This document shows, one piece after another, positions 22,801 to 28,694 of a stretch of 64,000 nucleotides of DNA; the first letter of the stretch is position 1; each line of letters begins with the position of its first letter. The translations under genes and the position numbers were made by a program. The DNA is from Nyssa sinensis (Eukaryota; Streptophyta; Magnoliopsida; Cornales; Nyssaceae). The notes below the pieces were generated by a model, which did not search any database, was not told the DNA's origin, and was given only the letters and a program-made list of their open reading frames with translations. The stretch spans positions 27,944,307 to 28,008,306 of the forward strand of contig CM018035.1 in assembly GCA_008638375.1 (NCBI GenBank), read 5' to 3'.

Positions 22801-25423
22801 ATAAAAACACACAAATAACGACAATATTGTTAAGATATCAAAATAACATAAAAATTCAAAAACTTCTTTATTAATCATCAAAATCCATGATCCAAGTTCT
22901 AAAACAAATTCATTAATGATATATGTATATGTATAACCCAAAAAGAGAGGAGAAAAATAGGGAAAAAAAAATAAAAAAAGAAAACAAAATAGGTGTCTAA
23001 AACATGTCCTAACATTTCCAAAACGTGTTCATAATGTTTCTGAAATTCACAAAATTTGGACACCCTTCTTTCATGTGTCTGACCCATGTCTAGGATGTGT
23101 CCGAACGTATCTCTGTCCGACACGTGTCAGTGAGTTAAAATAGAGTGTTGTGCTTCATAGCATGGTAGTGTCTATGGAAGGAAAGAAAGAGGGGATTTTT
23201 TAAAGGGGAAGACATTTCTCGATGGGGCTACAAAGATAGTTTTGTGTTTTTTTTTGCATTTTTTTTTTTTTTGGATTAAAGAGGAGACTCCCTTGTATTT
23301 AAATACATATATAGATTTTTTTTGGGATCTTTGGATTTGATTTTTGGAGTCAATTCCGTTCTTTTTTAATTATGGGTTTACCCCCCTTGGCGCCTTTATA
23401 TATATAGTCTACATTTATTGAACAACAAAAAAAAAAGTTTGTATATTATTTTTAGGATGTACTATAGTAGTTTAATTTGCAACAAATGTGGTCTAGTGAT
23501 TGTGTATCATATCTTTTCTTTGGCATTGTTATTTGTTGGGGTGGAGATGTAGGAACCCCCCCGGCCTTTTGGGGTTTGTTTTTGGGGGGGGGGGGGGGGG
23601 GGGGGGGGTGATAGTTGCCAACAGTGACAGCACAAAAGAATGCAGCGTAAAATACAGACAACTTCATGGAGGTCCTTGAATTAGGCTTAACTTCATGGAG
23701 TTCAATGTATTTTACCCTCACCCTCACTTAGTTGGCCTAAATTCTATAGTTTCTAGGTGATCAAAATGCGATCTGCATACTACAGAACTCAACTTGTCTG
23801 TATTTTACAACTTTGACAGCTATATCTCCATATCAATCTCATTTTTCCTTAATTTGCAGATTTTTCTTTTCTGTTGTTTTCTCTTTGATTTCTTTAGATT
23901 GTACATGTTCCAACATGGATAATGTACTCCCTGAAAATCTATGGAATTTTTATGGAAAAGCCTCTGTAAGGTATTACACATGAATATGTATAAACTTGCT
24001 AAGAATAAATCATGCTTCATGAAAATGCTCGTGGGTGCTCACATAAGCAGAGTCACAGTTTTAGTGAAACAGCAATGTCTGATTTAGTAACTTTAGAACT
24101 GCTGTTACATCAATTTCCAGGTTATTGACAGAGGATCCTCATCAGAGACTTGGAGCTAGTGGAGCATCAGAGGTGATCTTGGTTCTTTAAATAAGTTCTT
24201 ATATTAATCCATTTTCATCATCTTTAACTACATGTTCTGATGATCTAATTTGATATGGAAATAATTCGAAGTAAAACTCATTATCCAGGTGAAGCAGCAT
24301 CCTTTTTTCAGGGATATTAATTGGGACACACTTGCGAGGCAGAAGGTACTATAATATCAATCATAACCTTACATAAGTAGATAACATTTACATGCCTGAG
24401 ATCGATGATGTCATTTGAGTTTGTCAATTTTCCCAGGCTGCATTTGTCCCTGCCTCAGAGAATGCAGTTGACACCAGTTACTTCACAAGTCGCTACTTGT
24501 GGAATCCTTCAGATGAGCATGTTTATTCTGCCAGCGAATTTGAGGATTCCAGTGACAATGGTAGCATAAGTGGTAGCAGTAGTTGCCTAAGTAATCGCCC
24601 CGATGAACTGGTAATGTTGTTAAAAAATTGGCAGATTGGCCAAACTCACAAAATGATGAGAAGTGCTTTTTCGATTTTATAATAATATTTTGTGGGGTTG
24701 AATTGCTTTTGTGTGAACGTGACATGATGAACAGGGTGATGAATGTGGCGGTCTTGCAGAGTTTGAGTCAGGCTCTTCTGTCAACTACTCTTTTAGTAAT
24801 TTCTCATTTAAGGTATGTCTGTACCTAATTGGCTGTATTGATATATGTATAGTTTATCACCTATTTGACCATTATTTGCCTACCGAATAATCCTATAGGC
24901 TTTCTTTTTCCTGCATGTTTTAGTAGACTCAGATGACTAGCAAATTTGTTACCATGCATGGTTTGGTAGACTCAGCAACATAATAGGATAAGCAATGTTG
25001 TTGCTCTTCCTTTTTGTTCTGGCTGTGATGTTGTTGTCCATTTCTCATAAAACTAGCTGTTGATAACCATGCATAGTTGAAATATACCTAGAAGCAGCAA
25101 ATTATATGTTGTATAATTTGCTTTGAAAATAATTATTGGATTTGTTATGTGTGTGTGTGTTCTGCTATGCAATATCAGAAACTATGACCTAAAACACATT
25201 CCATCCCTTTACCACCTAAGCCTAGGTCCTCGGTCAATCATTGGAATTGGTTTACTTTCATATTTTTCACCGATCTTATGTTGGCATGCTTTAACCTTTA
25301 TTTGATAGATACCCTCATGCTGACTTATTTGCTTGTGCCCGTCAGAATCTCTCCCAACTTGCATCAATCAATTATGATTTGCTTACTAAAGGATGGAAGG
25401 ATGATTCCGCCGACAAATCCTAA
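4687..25423 (+). CDS. IREH1-like: IRE/IREH1-family AGC protein kinase, C-terminal part (eight exons, 5' end outside window)
   Basis: Join 4687-4882, 5333-5418, 20533-20621, 24121-24172, 24289-24345, 24437-24610, 24735-24812, 25346-25423. All introns are GT-AG, phases agree throughout, and the sum is 269 codons plus TAA. Seen in the sequence: DFG at 4693-4701, the long insert typical of this plant family ([14 protein letters not shown]), the activation segment GTPDYLAPE at 4834-4860, DWWSVG, the [15 protein letters not shown] block, [13 protein letters not shown], the AGC-tail DTSYF motif, and a C-terminal hydrophobic motif FSNFSF (24792-24809). Known of the family: cytosolic Ser/Thr AGC kinases of plants; Arabidopsis IRE acts in root-hair tip growth. 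The N-terminal regulatory region and N-lobe (Gly-loop, catalytic loop) are outside the window. The exons look intact, with no stop or frameshift. The paralogue (IRE, IREH1, IRE3 or IRE4) cannot be decided from this part. Confidence 0.93.
4841..5042 (+). repeat. 102-bp tandem duplication across the exon A donor site
   Basis: Unit 1 (4841-4942) covers the end of exon A, its GT donor and the first intron bases. Unit 2 (4943-5042) repeats this with about ten changes and keeps a donor-like GGTTTGTATAG context at about 4983. Because the period is a multiple of three, reading through the first donor stays in the kinase frame, repeats YLAPDILLG, and then meets TGA at 4978-4980. Confidence 0.9.
5043..5332 (+). 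other. Remainder of kinase intron A-B
   Basis: AT-rich intron sequence ending in a pyrimidine-rich TTCTCTTCAG acceptor at 5323-5332. Nothing else is recognised. Confidence 0.7.
5333..5418 (+). CDS. IREH1-like: Kinase exon B: DWWSVG helix-F region
   Basis: It encodes [16 protein letters not shown] and then PPFNAEHPQ. This is the structural Asp of subdomain IX and the following C-lobe helix. It ends CAG before GTTACT in phase 0. The following intron is 15,114 bp. Confidence 0.94.
5419..8149 (+). other. First part of the 15-kb intron, mostly unrecognised
   Basis: AT-rich sequence with small CA/TA runs (5658-5700 and about 7826-7855). No host exon is supported. One stretch near 6640-6741 resembles a LINE 3' tail and is listed separately. 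Confidence 0.6.
6640..6741 (+). repeat. Possible 5'-truncated LINE 3' tail
   Basis: The text 'gggtgcaccccttTGGTGCTTTC...' followed by AATTTACAAATCAAAAAAG and an A-rich run resembles the 3' end of plant L1-type LINEs, which commonly finish with a 'ttggcgc' block and an ATCAAAA poly(A). The LINE tail ending at 23436 has a similar ending. No ORF is left, so this is a weak call. Confidence 0.35.
8150..8516 (+). pseudogene. L1-type LINE reverse transcriptase, 5' piece
   Basis: This is the RT palm of a non-LTR retrotransposon. HLLFADE at 8164-8184 stands where the catalytic FADD is expected, so the second Asp is Glu. After an in-frame stop the frame continues [18 protein letters not shown], then [29 protein letters not shown] and [19 protein letters not shown], all standard order for plant LINE ORF2. 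It stops at a SINE insertion and continues at 18370, where reading resumes after one copy of the 15-bp duplication. The 5' end of the LINE is not recognised. The element is dead (stops, changed catalytic residue). Confidence 0.85.
8502..8516 (+). repeat. SINE target-site duplication, left copy
   Basis: CAAGTTTGCCAACAT occurs here and again at 18355-18369, on the outer sides of the split SINE. A 15-bp duplication fits target-primed insertion of a SINE into the LINE. Confidence 0.85.
8517..8539 (+). mobile_element. Au-like SINE, 5' piece (box A end)
   Basis: GTCCTTGACGCAATGGTAAG corresponds to the tRNA-derived head of Au-type plant SINEs, including the box A region. The SINE is cut after AGGTT by the gypsy element and resumes at 18220. 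Confidence 0.78.
8540..9319 (+). repeat. 5' LTR of the gypsy element
   Basis: It aligns along its length with 17409-18219, apart from a gap of about 34 bp close to the start in this copy. Shared blocks include GAACCATTCAAAYAAGATAA, the CTATAAAAAGG promoter area and GTGCGAAATTTGTGTC near the end. Confidence 0.92.
8771..8781 (+). promoter_or_regulatory. TATA box of the 5' LTR
   Basis: GCTATAAAAAGG sits 231 bp into the LTR, followed by a GA-rich leader, which is a typical core promoter position. The 3' LTR has GCTGTAAAAAGG at the same place (about 17676-17687), so the second copy lost the TATA core by one base change. Confidence 0.65.
9326..9344 (+). other. Primer-binding site candidate
   Basis: TGGCATGCTTGGTGGGACC begins 6 bp after the LTR and has the TGG start expected of a site that pairs with a tRNA 3' CCA end. 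Which tRNA it fits was not determined. Confidence 0.55.
9560..10320 (+). repeat. Degenerate tandem repeat array in the gypsy leader
   Basis: A motif close to GGGGCTCYGGGACCCCAAA, followed by TTCCAGTTGTCC, recurs near 9640, 9820, 9977 and 10150. It alternates with a second motif (GGGCTTMRAGACT...) and a 'tcgtagggaggcc' block. Spacing is about 155-180 bp and the units are strongly diverged. Open frames here are not conserved between units, so I regard the array as non-coding. Confidence 0.7.
10321..11108 (+). other. Gypsy leader to gag N-terminal region
   Basis: A 101-codon open frame (10627-10932) and shorter ones lie here but resemble no domain I know. The position between the leader array and the first capsid-like module suggests a poorly conserved gag N-terminus. 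Confidence 0.4.
11109..11600 (+). pseudogene. gag capsid-like module 1 of the gypsy element
   Basis: Read across two compensating frameshifts: [16 protein letters not shown], then [52 protein letters not shown] and [16 protein letters not shown]. This is the retrotransposon gag (UBN2-like) capsid order seen in plant Ty3/gypsy elements. Internal stops make it non-functional. It is the most complete of three such modules in this element. Confidence 0.78.
11601..12978 (+). other. Gag linker region of the gypsy element
   Basis: It encodes charged, Lys/Glu-rich fragments (for example [25 protein letters not shown] at 11721-11795, quoted here only to mark the acidic end) in shifting frames. Such stretches commonly lie between capsid and protease. 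No zinc knuckle is clear. No independent host gene is supported. Confidence 0.5.
12979..13250 (+). pseudogene. gag capsid-like module 2 of the gypsy element
   Basis: [22 protein letters not shown], then [21 protein letters not shown], and after a frameshift [20 protein letters not shown]. The order (W...PFP.GY...F..Y.G, then FL.QCG, L.LRQF, then WY..L...SI..WD.M) repeats that of module 1. It is truncated compared with module 1 and lacks a clear RPEL segment. Confidence 0.72.
13251..13395 (+). other. Acidic spacer between gag modules 2 and 3
   Basis: An open stretch rich in Glu/Asp ([20 protein letters not shown]). It is not recognised as a domain. Confidence 0.4.
13396..13745 (+). pseudogene. 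gag capsid-like module 3 of the gypsy element
   Basis: [30 protein letters not shown] and, further on, [10 protein letters not shown] with a FYR remnant. It repeats the PFPEGY...FL..CG...LRQF order of module 2. It is followed by an acidic tail (about 13700-13745) and a stop. Confidence 0.72.
13860..14470 (+). pseudogene. Protease region of the gypsy element with the catalytic core deleted
   Basis: It encodes [36 protein letters not shown] and [10 protein letters not shown]...[10 protein letters not shown], the conserved stretch that leads into the aspartic protease of this gypsy group. In related elements the catalytic D(T/P)GS core and a GRPW motif follow. Here the frame jumps near 14240 to [14 protein letters not shown] and then [20 protein letters not shown], which normally lies well behind the core. 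About a protease domain is therefore missing, presumably by internal deletion. I infer the size of the loss from the family order, not from a measured alignment. Confidence 0.72.
14940..16050 (+). pseudogene. Reverse transcriptase of the gypsy element
   Basis: After a leader ([19 protein letters not shown]) the RT fingers and palm are clear: [66 protein letters not shown] at 15646-15657, [20 protein letters not shown] and [15 protein letters not shown]. Frameshifts occur near 15470, 15590 and 15680, and a stop after NVFS. The catalytic YVDD is kept, but the frame is broken on both sides. The RT sequence style is Tat-like Ty3/gypsy. Confidence 0.88.
16031..16790 (+). pseudogene. RNase H of the gypsy element; pol ends here without integrase
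   Basis: The RT connection ([38 protein letters not shown]) leads to an RNase H with MYFDGA (about 16518-16535), NNETEYEA (about 16663-16686) and YGDSG (about 16741-16755), which carry the expected acidic residues. The frame is then lost near 16790. The HHCC, DDE and C-terminal integrase domains that should follow are absent from the remaining 620 bp before the 3' LTR. Confidence 0.85.
16791..17408 (+). other. Non-coding 3' internal part of the gypsy element
   Basis: AT-rich sequence with two similar blocks, 'ctgttcaagtgaagag...gtgaacagtaggg' and 'ctgttcatgtgaatag...gaacagtgag' (about 16814-16850 and 17137-17170), and a small TA run. A purine tract (A/G-rich, about 17262-17290) may be the old polypurine tract, but it lies about 120 bp from the LTR. 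No integrase is present. Confidence 0.55.
17409..18219 (+). repeat. 3' LTR of the gypsy element
   Basis: Direct repeat of 8540-9319, starting TGTTGGCACC and ending GTGTCGACA. The copy next to the LTR start keeps about 34 bp that the 5' LTR has lost. The divergence seen by eye (many scattered changes) points to an old insertion. Confidence 0.92.
18220..18354 (+). mobile_element. Au-like SINE, 3' piece
   Basis: It resumes at the duplicated AGGTT, then TGCTCCATTGTGCCTGGATG, a box B-like GGTTCTAGTTG (18249-18259), AGGGTAAAGTTGCGTACATC and a tail GCATTGGGCTTTGT. This is the usual layout of Au-type SINEs, a tRNA-derived head followed by the 'aaggctgcgtaca' body and a short T-rich end. With 8517-8539 it makes about 153 bp of SINE. 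Confidence 0.82.
18355..18369 (+). repeat. SINE target-site duplication, right copy
   Basis: CAAGTTTGCCAACAT, identical to 8502-8516. Confidence 0.85.
18370..19283 (+). pseudogene. L1-type LINE, middle piece (ORF2 thumb to zf-RVT)
   Basis: It continues the LINE from 8516. In changing frames it reads LFMGW (for DFLWGG), [60 protein letters not shown], then [29 protein letters not shown] and, after a frameshift near 19222, [16 protein letters not shown]. The last part is the zinc-binding zf-RVT segment. It breaks off at TAATAATTTTT just where LINE ORFs continue with an LW...FG..WVMP block. That block is found at 22675. Confidence 0.87.
19284..20010 (+). other. Intron sequence between LINE and MITE; nothing recognised
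   Basis: AT-rich; no domain or repeat identified. It may include original intron sequence. Confidence 0.5.
20011..20291 (+). mobile_element. Stowaway-like MITE (281 bp)
   Basis: It starts CTCCATCTGTCCTGTTTTAA and ends with the inverted counterpart ATTGGGATGAAGGGAG, flanked by TA on both sides (20009-20010 and 20292-20293). Terminal inverted repeats beginning CTCC(C/A)TC and a TA target duplication are typical of Tc1/mariner-type Stowaway MITEs. No ORF is present. Direction is arbitrary. Confidence 0.82.
20533..20621 (+). CDS. IREH1-like: Kinase exon C: FDNIL to LIDR
   Basis: It starts after TGTTTAG in phase 0 and encodes [20 protein letters not shown], then [10 protein letters not shown], ending in phase 2 before GTAAGA. 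It matches the family's C-lobe. It lies only 240 bp after the MITE and is separated from exon B by the nested insertions. Confidence 0.94.
20622..20916 (+). other. Start of kinase intron C-D; nothing recognised
   Basis: Plain AT-rich intron sequence. Confidence 0.5.
20917..21322 (+). repeat. 212-bp tandem duplication in intron C-D
   Basis: Unit 1 (20917-21128) and unit 2 (21129 to about 21322) both begin GTGAATCTGCTCTCGTAMAG and both contain CCACATCTTGACAGAAGATA, AACAATATGAACAT and CCAAATGTTGGACT. The second copy has lost a short stretch in the middle. They differ at scattered positions. Confidence 0.9.
21323..21689 (+). other. AT-rich intron sequence
   Basis: T-rich and A-rich runs; nothing recognised. 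Confidence 0.5.
21690..21785 (-). mobile_element. tRNA-derived SINE-like sequence
   Basis: On the minus strand a box A-like TAGCTCAAGTGG (plus 21762-21773) is followed about 32 bp later by a box B-like GGTTCAAGTCC (plus 21719-21729), the pol III promoter pair of tRNA-derived SINEs. The tRNA fold is not kept (no CCA-type acceptor pairing found), so I do not call a tRNA gene. Ends and target duplication were not fixed. Confidence 0.6.
21786..22674 (+). other. AT-rich intron sequence with small microsatellites
   Basis: Very AT-rich, with a GT/CA/TA block at about 22318-22380 and a CACACGCACATATATA block just before 22675. No exon or domain was seen. Confidence 0.55.
22675..23436 (+). pseudogene. 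L1-type LINE 3' end with poly(A), interrupted by a 358-bp insert
   Basis: [10 protein letters not shown], a frameshift, then [14 protein letters not shown] and [11 protein letters not shown] (to 22794), resumed at about 23153 by [33 protein letters not shown] is a hallmark of the C-terminal end of plant LINE ORF2. The tail 'gggtttaccccccttggcgcc...' and an A10 run (23427-23436) form the LINE 3' end. It carries just the parts missing from the LINE copy that breaks off at 19283. Confidence 0.8.
22795..23152. mobile_element. Unclassified insert of about 358 bp inside the LINE tail
   Basis: LINE reading is interrupted after TTTGTG and resumes after a second TTGTG, so about 358 bp were inserted with a possible 5-bp duplication. 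The insert contains 'gtgtccgacacgtgtcag'-like GTGTC/GACAC words near its right end. Clear terminal inverted repeats were not found, so its class is unknown. Confidence 0.5.
23437..24120 (+). other. Right part of kinase intron C-D
   Basis: Apart from the G run, no repeat or coding similarity is recognised. It ends in a good acceptor, CAATTTCCAG at 24111-24120. Confidence 0.6.
23584..23608 (+). repeat. G25 homopolymer
   Basis: An uninterrupted run of 25 G in intron C-D, preceded by GGGGTTTGTTTTTGG. It could form G-quadruplexes, and its length may be uncertain for sequencing reasons. Confidence 0.9.
24121..24172 (+). CDS. IREH1-like: Kinase exon [13 protein letters not shown]
   Basis: With the last bases of exon C it encodes [18 protein letters not shown], the subdomain XI Arg region of AGC kinases. 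GT donor at 24173. Confidence 0.93.
24289..24345 (+). CDS. IREH1-like: Kinase exon [16 protein letters not shown]
   Basis: Nineteen codons, phase 0 to 0, encoding [19 protein letters not shown], the end of the kinase C-lobe. Introns on both sides are about 100 bp. Confidence 0.94.
24437..24610 (+). CDS. IREH1-like: Kinase exon F: start of the AGC tail
   Basis: Fifty-eight codons beginning [16 protein letters not shown], with the DTSYF motif typical of the AGC C-terminal tail, then an acidic and Ser-rich stretch ([16 protein letters not shown]). Donor GTAATG. Confidence 0.93.
24735..24812 (+). CDS. IREH1-like: Kinase exon G: hydrophobic motif
   Basis: Twenty-six codons ending [17 protein letters not shown] fits the AGC hydrophobic motif FxxF(S/T)(F/Y), the usual regulatory phosphorylation site, which in AGC kinases docks on the N-lobe. 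Confidence 0.93.
24813..25345 (+). other. Kinase intron G-H
   Basis: 533-bp GT-AG intron (GTATGT ... CCCGTCAG) with a short GT run near 25141-25150. Nothing else is seen. Confidence 0.8.
25346..25423 (+). CDS. IREH1-like: Kinase exon H: C-terminus and stop
   Basis: [20 protein letters not shown], then SADKS and TAA at 25421-25423. [13 protein letters not shown] is a strongly conserved end of IRE-family kinases, so the stop is the normal one. Confidence 0.93.
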   Translation, partial: NLSQLASINYDLLTKGWKDDSADKS

Positions 25424-26000
25424 TGCATAAGAACTGATCTTCTCCATCAAAGCCAGGATCGAGTTTTTCTCATTAGATCAATTGGAGTAAAATGGGTGAC
25501 CTACCCAACCCAAATTTTGTTTGTATACCTTGTAAATGTATGATACTCCACATTTTTTTTTTTTTTGGGTTTATCTTTAGATTATGATAATTTTACTCAG
25601 AAAGTAATCTCACTTGTTTTATTTTATTTGCAGAGAGATAAAAGAAAGGTTGAGACTGAAACTGGCCAGGGATGTCTGCCCTTTCGTCGTACGGGAAACA
25701 GCTTCACACTGTGGGGTTCCAATTTTAAGATTTGAGTTTGAAAACCTTAAAATGTATATTAATTACATGTCTGTGCCCGGTGCCCGTGCCCATGTGGGAT
25801 TTTACAGTCTTCCGGCCTCTGGTTGTATACTGCAAATTTCTTCCCACATAGCAATGAGAACACATCCCTTTCAGATCTCCAATTTCGCTCGCAACGTGTT
25901 TGATTATATACCTTTTCTCCTAAGGTTCTCTACAATCATCAATACTTGGCTCTAAACTAAGTAGAACGAACTTTCTCTTGTCTAATCATAATTGGTCATA
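25424..26000 (+). other. Probable 3' UTR region of the kinase gene
   Basis: Sequence after the stop. A strong acceptor-like TTTTATTTGCAG at 25622-25633, preceded by T-rich sequence, hints at an intron in the 3' UTR, but no convincing donor or AATAAA signal could be fixed. The 113-codon open frame over 25614-25955 resembles nothing known to me. Confidence 0.4.
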
Positions 26001-27516
26001 TATATAAAGTATATGTATTTTTTATTTTATTTTATTTTTTTAATTAAAATTAAATAGTCACGTAATATTTATGTAATTACATACGTAAAATAAAATTGTA
26101 ACACCTACTTGGTAAGAGAAGATTGTTTTTACCTGATTTGAAATCAAGTAGTGTTTATAATCAATTGGATAAGACCCATACATTTTTATTTTAATTATTT
26201 ATTTATTTTTTTTAGAACAATAAAAAAAATAAAAACGAGAGAGAGAGATGAGAGTTGAAAAGGCAACTTTATCCTTAATTGAGCTTTGAAGTTAATCTAT
26301 TCCATTCCTTAAAGTTATTTTGAAATTAAAAAATTGTATTTTTCCAAAAATCCCATTTCAGGAATAAACAAGAATTTTTCAACCATTTTTTCACAAATTC
26401 TATGGCATTATATTATTATTATATATATATATATATATATATATGTTTTACTAAAGTCTTTCATGAGTAGCAGCACTAGTACTAAGGCTTTCCAGAATCA
26501 TTTTGGTTTGGCCATTTGGAATGGTTTTATCTTTCTTATGTCTCTTAGACTTTCTATTTTGGCCTAGGGATTACAAGCTCAAGTATCTAAAATTCAATCC
26601 AACATCGGTTCACTGATAAAATCGGAAACTGGTCCAACGAAGCCTCAAAATCGTTTAATAAGAAAAATGGACAATATTTAACAAAATTGTTCGAACTCGT
26701 GGTTCAATCGTGGAGGGATAATTAGAAATTACTAAGAAAAGTTAATTTTCATTTTATCATGGAGGGATATGACCATGGAAGTCAACTAAAGTCTAAGGTT
26801 TTATCAAGGCATTGTCACCTCGAGGTTCACAATAGTAGGGAATTTTAATTTTCAAAATTTAAATAATTGATTCTTAGGCTCCAATAGTTTAAAAATAATT
26901 TTTAAGTTCACAAAATTCAACAACATCCTTATGAACTAGCAATTGGAAAAAAGTTTGATTTGCTTAAAATTCAAATTTCCGTTCTTTGAAAAAGAGTTGG
27001 CTTTTTATTCTTGAACAATGCTATTAAAAGCTCGTTCCCATATGCAAAGGAGACTCTTTGATAGATCTTAAGTCCTTCTAGGGATCTATGATAAATTAAC
27101 AATGACGGAAAAGTCTGTTAGGTTGACTTGTCCTTCCACATAAGCCAAACTTAAATGCATGCACTAGATGAGAGTGAAATTTCCAACCACTTTGTATTTC
27201 AAAGGACTCTTTGCATTCCTAGTTTAACATGTTTGCGTCTTCGAACCTAATAATAGTCTTTTCCTTCTTTCGGTATGCGATTCCCTTGTCACCGGGTCAT
27301 CTTCTCCTTCCTCTAGTATGCGATTCCCTCCTCGCCATGCCATCTTCTCGTCCCTCTGGTATGTGATTGCAAGCTTGATGTATTCCTTTTTTTTGTTGCT
27401 TTTTTTTTTTCTTGAAGAAAGTTCTGCATTTGAGTTTCAAATAATTAACCAAGCTTACTGTAGAATTTTTTTAGCTTTGTCACTTCGTATTAAAATTCTC
27501 CGTTTGTATGCTTTGT

Positions 27517-27582
<66 letters not shown>

Positions 27583-27780
27583 TTTTAATATGTTTGATAA
27601 TTTATCAATGTAATAAAAATTATTTAGTGCACATTTTGTAATTAGATGCAATGCTGGTACCTCCATTAAATGTAATCTATTTTTATTTAATGATTTTTTG
27701 AAATATTTTTTGTCACATATTTCTAGGCTATATAGACATACATTTTGATATACCATATTTGAGTACTGACTTATTCGTCT
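26001..27780. other. Intergenic, no gene seen
   Basis: AT-rich sequence with a TA run at about 26420-26444 and a (TC)n microsatellite at 27521-27577 (about 28 units). It may include the unrecognised left part of the LTR that ends at 28186. The open frames through the (TC)n tract are low-complexity. Confidence 0.5.
27521..27577 (+). repeat. (TC)n microsatellite, about 28 units
   Basis: Pure TC repeat over 57 bp. Confidence 0.95.
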
Positions 27781-28186
27781 GATGTGTGTTTATGTAGGTC
27801 TAAGGGACTTGGGTCACTCTTGTTTTGGACTCCACCATTTGGGGGTTCGACCCAAACTAATAAAGCAAATTGCCGAGCTACTTATCGCCTTAAGCTATAA
27901 TCTAGATCTGGATTTAAAAGGCGAAGTTCAATATGGTAACATCTACTTATGGATACATCCTAATTCTGATTTCATCGAATCCTAGTCATAGTTGAATTGG
28001 GCCACAAACAACCTATAAATAAGACTCCAAGGTACACCCTAGAACTCATGGCGAATTATTTTCATTCAAATTGACCTTCTCTCATTCCTTATGACTACCA
28101 CAGGAGCCAACCTGGTGGCCCTCTAACCTTTGTTTTGTTAGGAAGCTTAAAGAAGTTTCATCAGTGATCAAAAACTGATAACATCA
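27781..28186 (+). repeat. Right part of the LTR of a Tat-like gypsy element
   Basis: A TATA box in ACCTATAAATAAGACTCC (about 28011-28028) followed by about 160 bp, ending ACATCA directly before a primer-binding-site-like sequence, fits the promoter, R and U5 of a 5' LTR. The LTR start was not found; it must lie at or left of this stretch. The downstream gag at 32419-33163 belongs to the same element. Confidence 0.5.
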
Positions 28187-28187
28187 G

Positions 28188-28207
28188 TTTGGCATTGTCT
28201 ATAGGAA
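28188..28207 (+). other. Primer-binding-site-like sequence
   Basis: TTTGGCATTGTCTATAGGAA resembles the TTTGGCGCCGTCTGTGGGAA-type site that follows the 5' LTR in several plant gypsy groups. Confidence 0.5.
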
Positions 28208-28252
28208 TGATACGATTTCTCATACTCAATTAATTAATTAACTCTAGTCAAT

Positions 28253-28655
28253 TGTAATATCCCGACCCGGGATACCGGGTCATATGACACGTATTACGAG
28301 ATTAAAGAAAATTAGTGTAAAAATATTTATACTCAAAGAGAATAATTAATTAAATAATTAATTAATTAATTATTATATGAAATAACTAGTTTTAATTATA
28401 ATTAAATGATTTAAACACACATTTGACTACATGGAAGGTGTATTGTATGTATATATGGCCAAGTATGTATACATGTATGTATATATATATGTATGTACAT
28501 GTATATAAAGATGATTAAAATAATTATATATATATATATATATATAAATGAATGACACAATATCTTTTAGTGTGTGCCCAAACAGTGTGCAAGTGGGTGT
28601 GTGTGTCGGTAGAGAGAGTGTGTGTGTGTTCTCATGTGCATGTGTGTGTTATGTA

Positions 28656-28694
<39 letters not shown>

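Noticed and set aside
27490..27756. Open frames through the (TC)n tract on both strands
   Set aside because: Simple repeat artefacts.
27835..27870. GGGGGTTCGACCC considered as box B of a tRNA gene
   Set aside because: No box A at a suitable distance and no cloverleaf pairing; it lies in a probable LTR.
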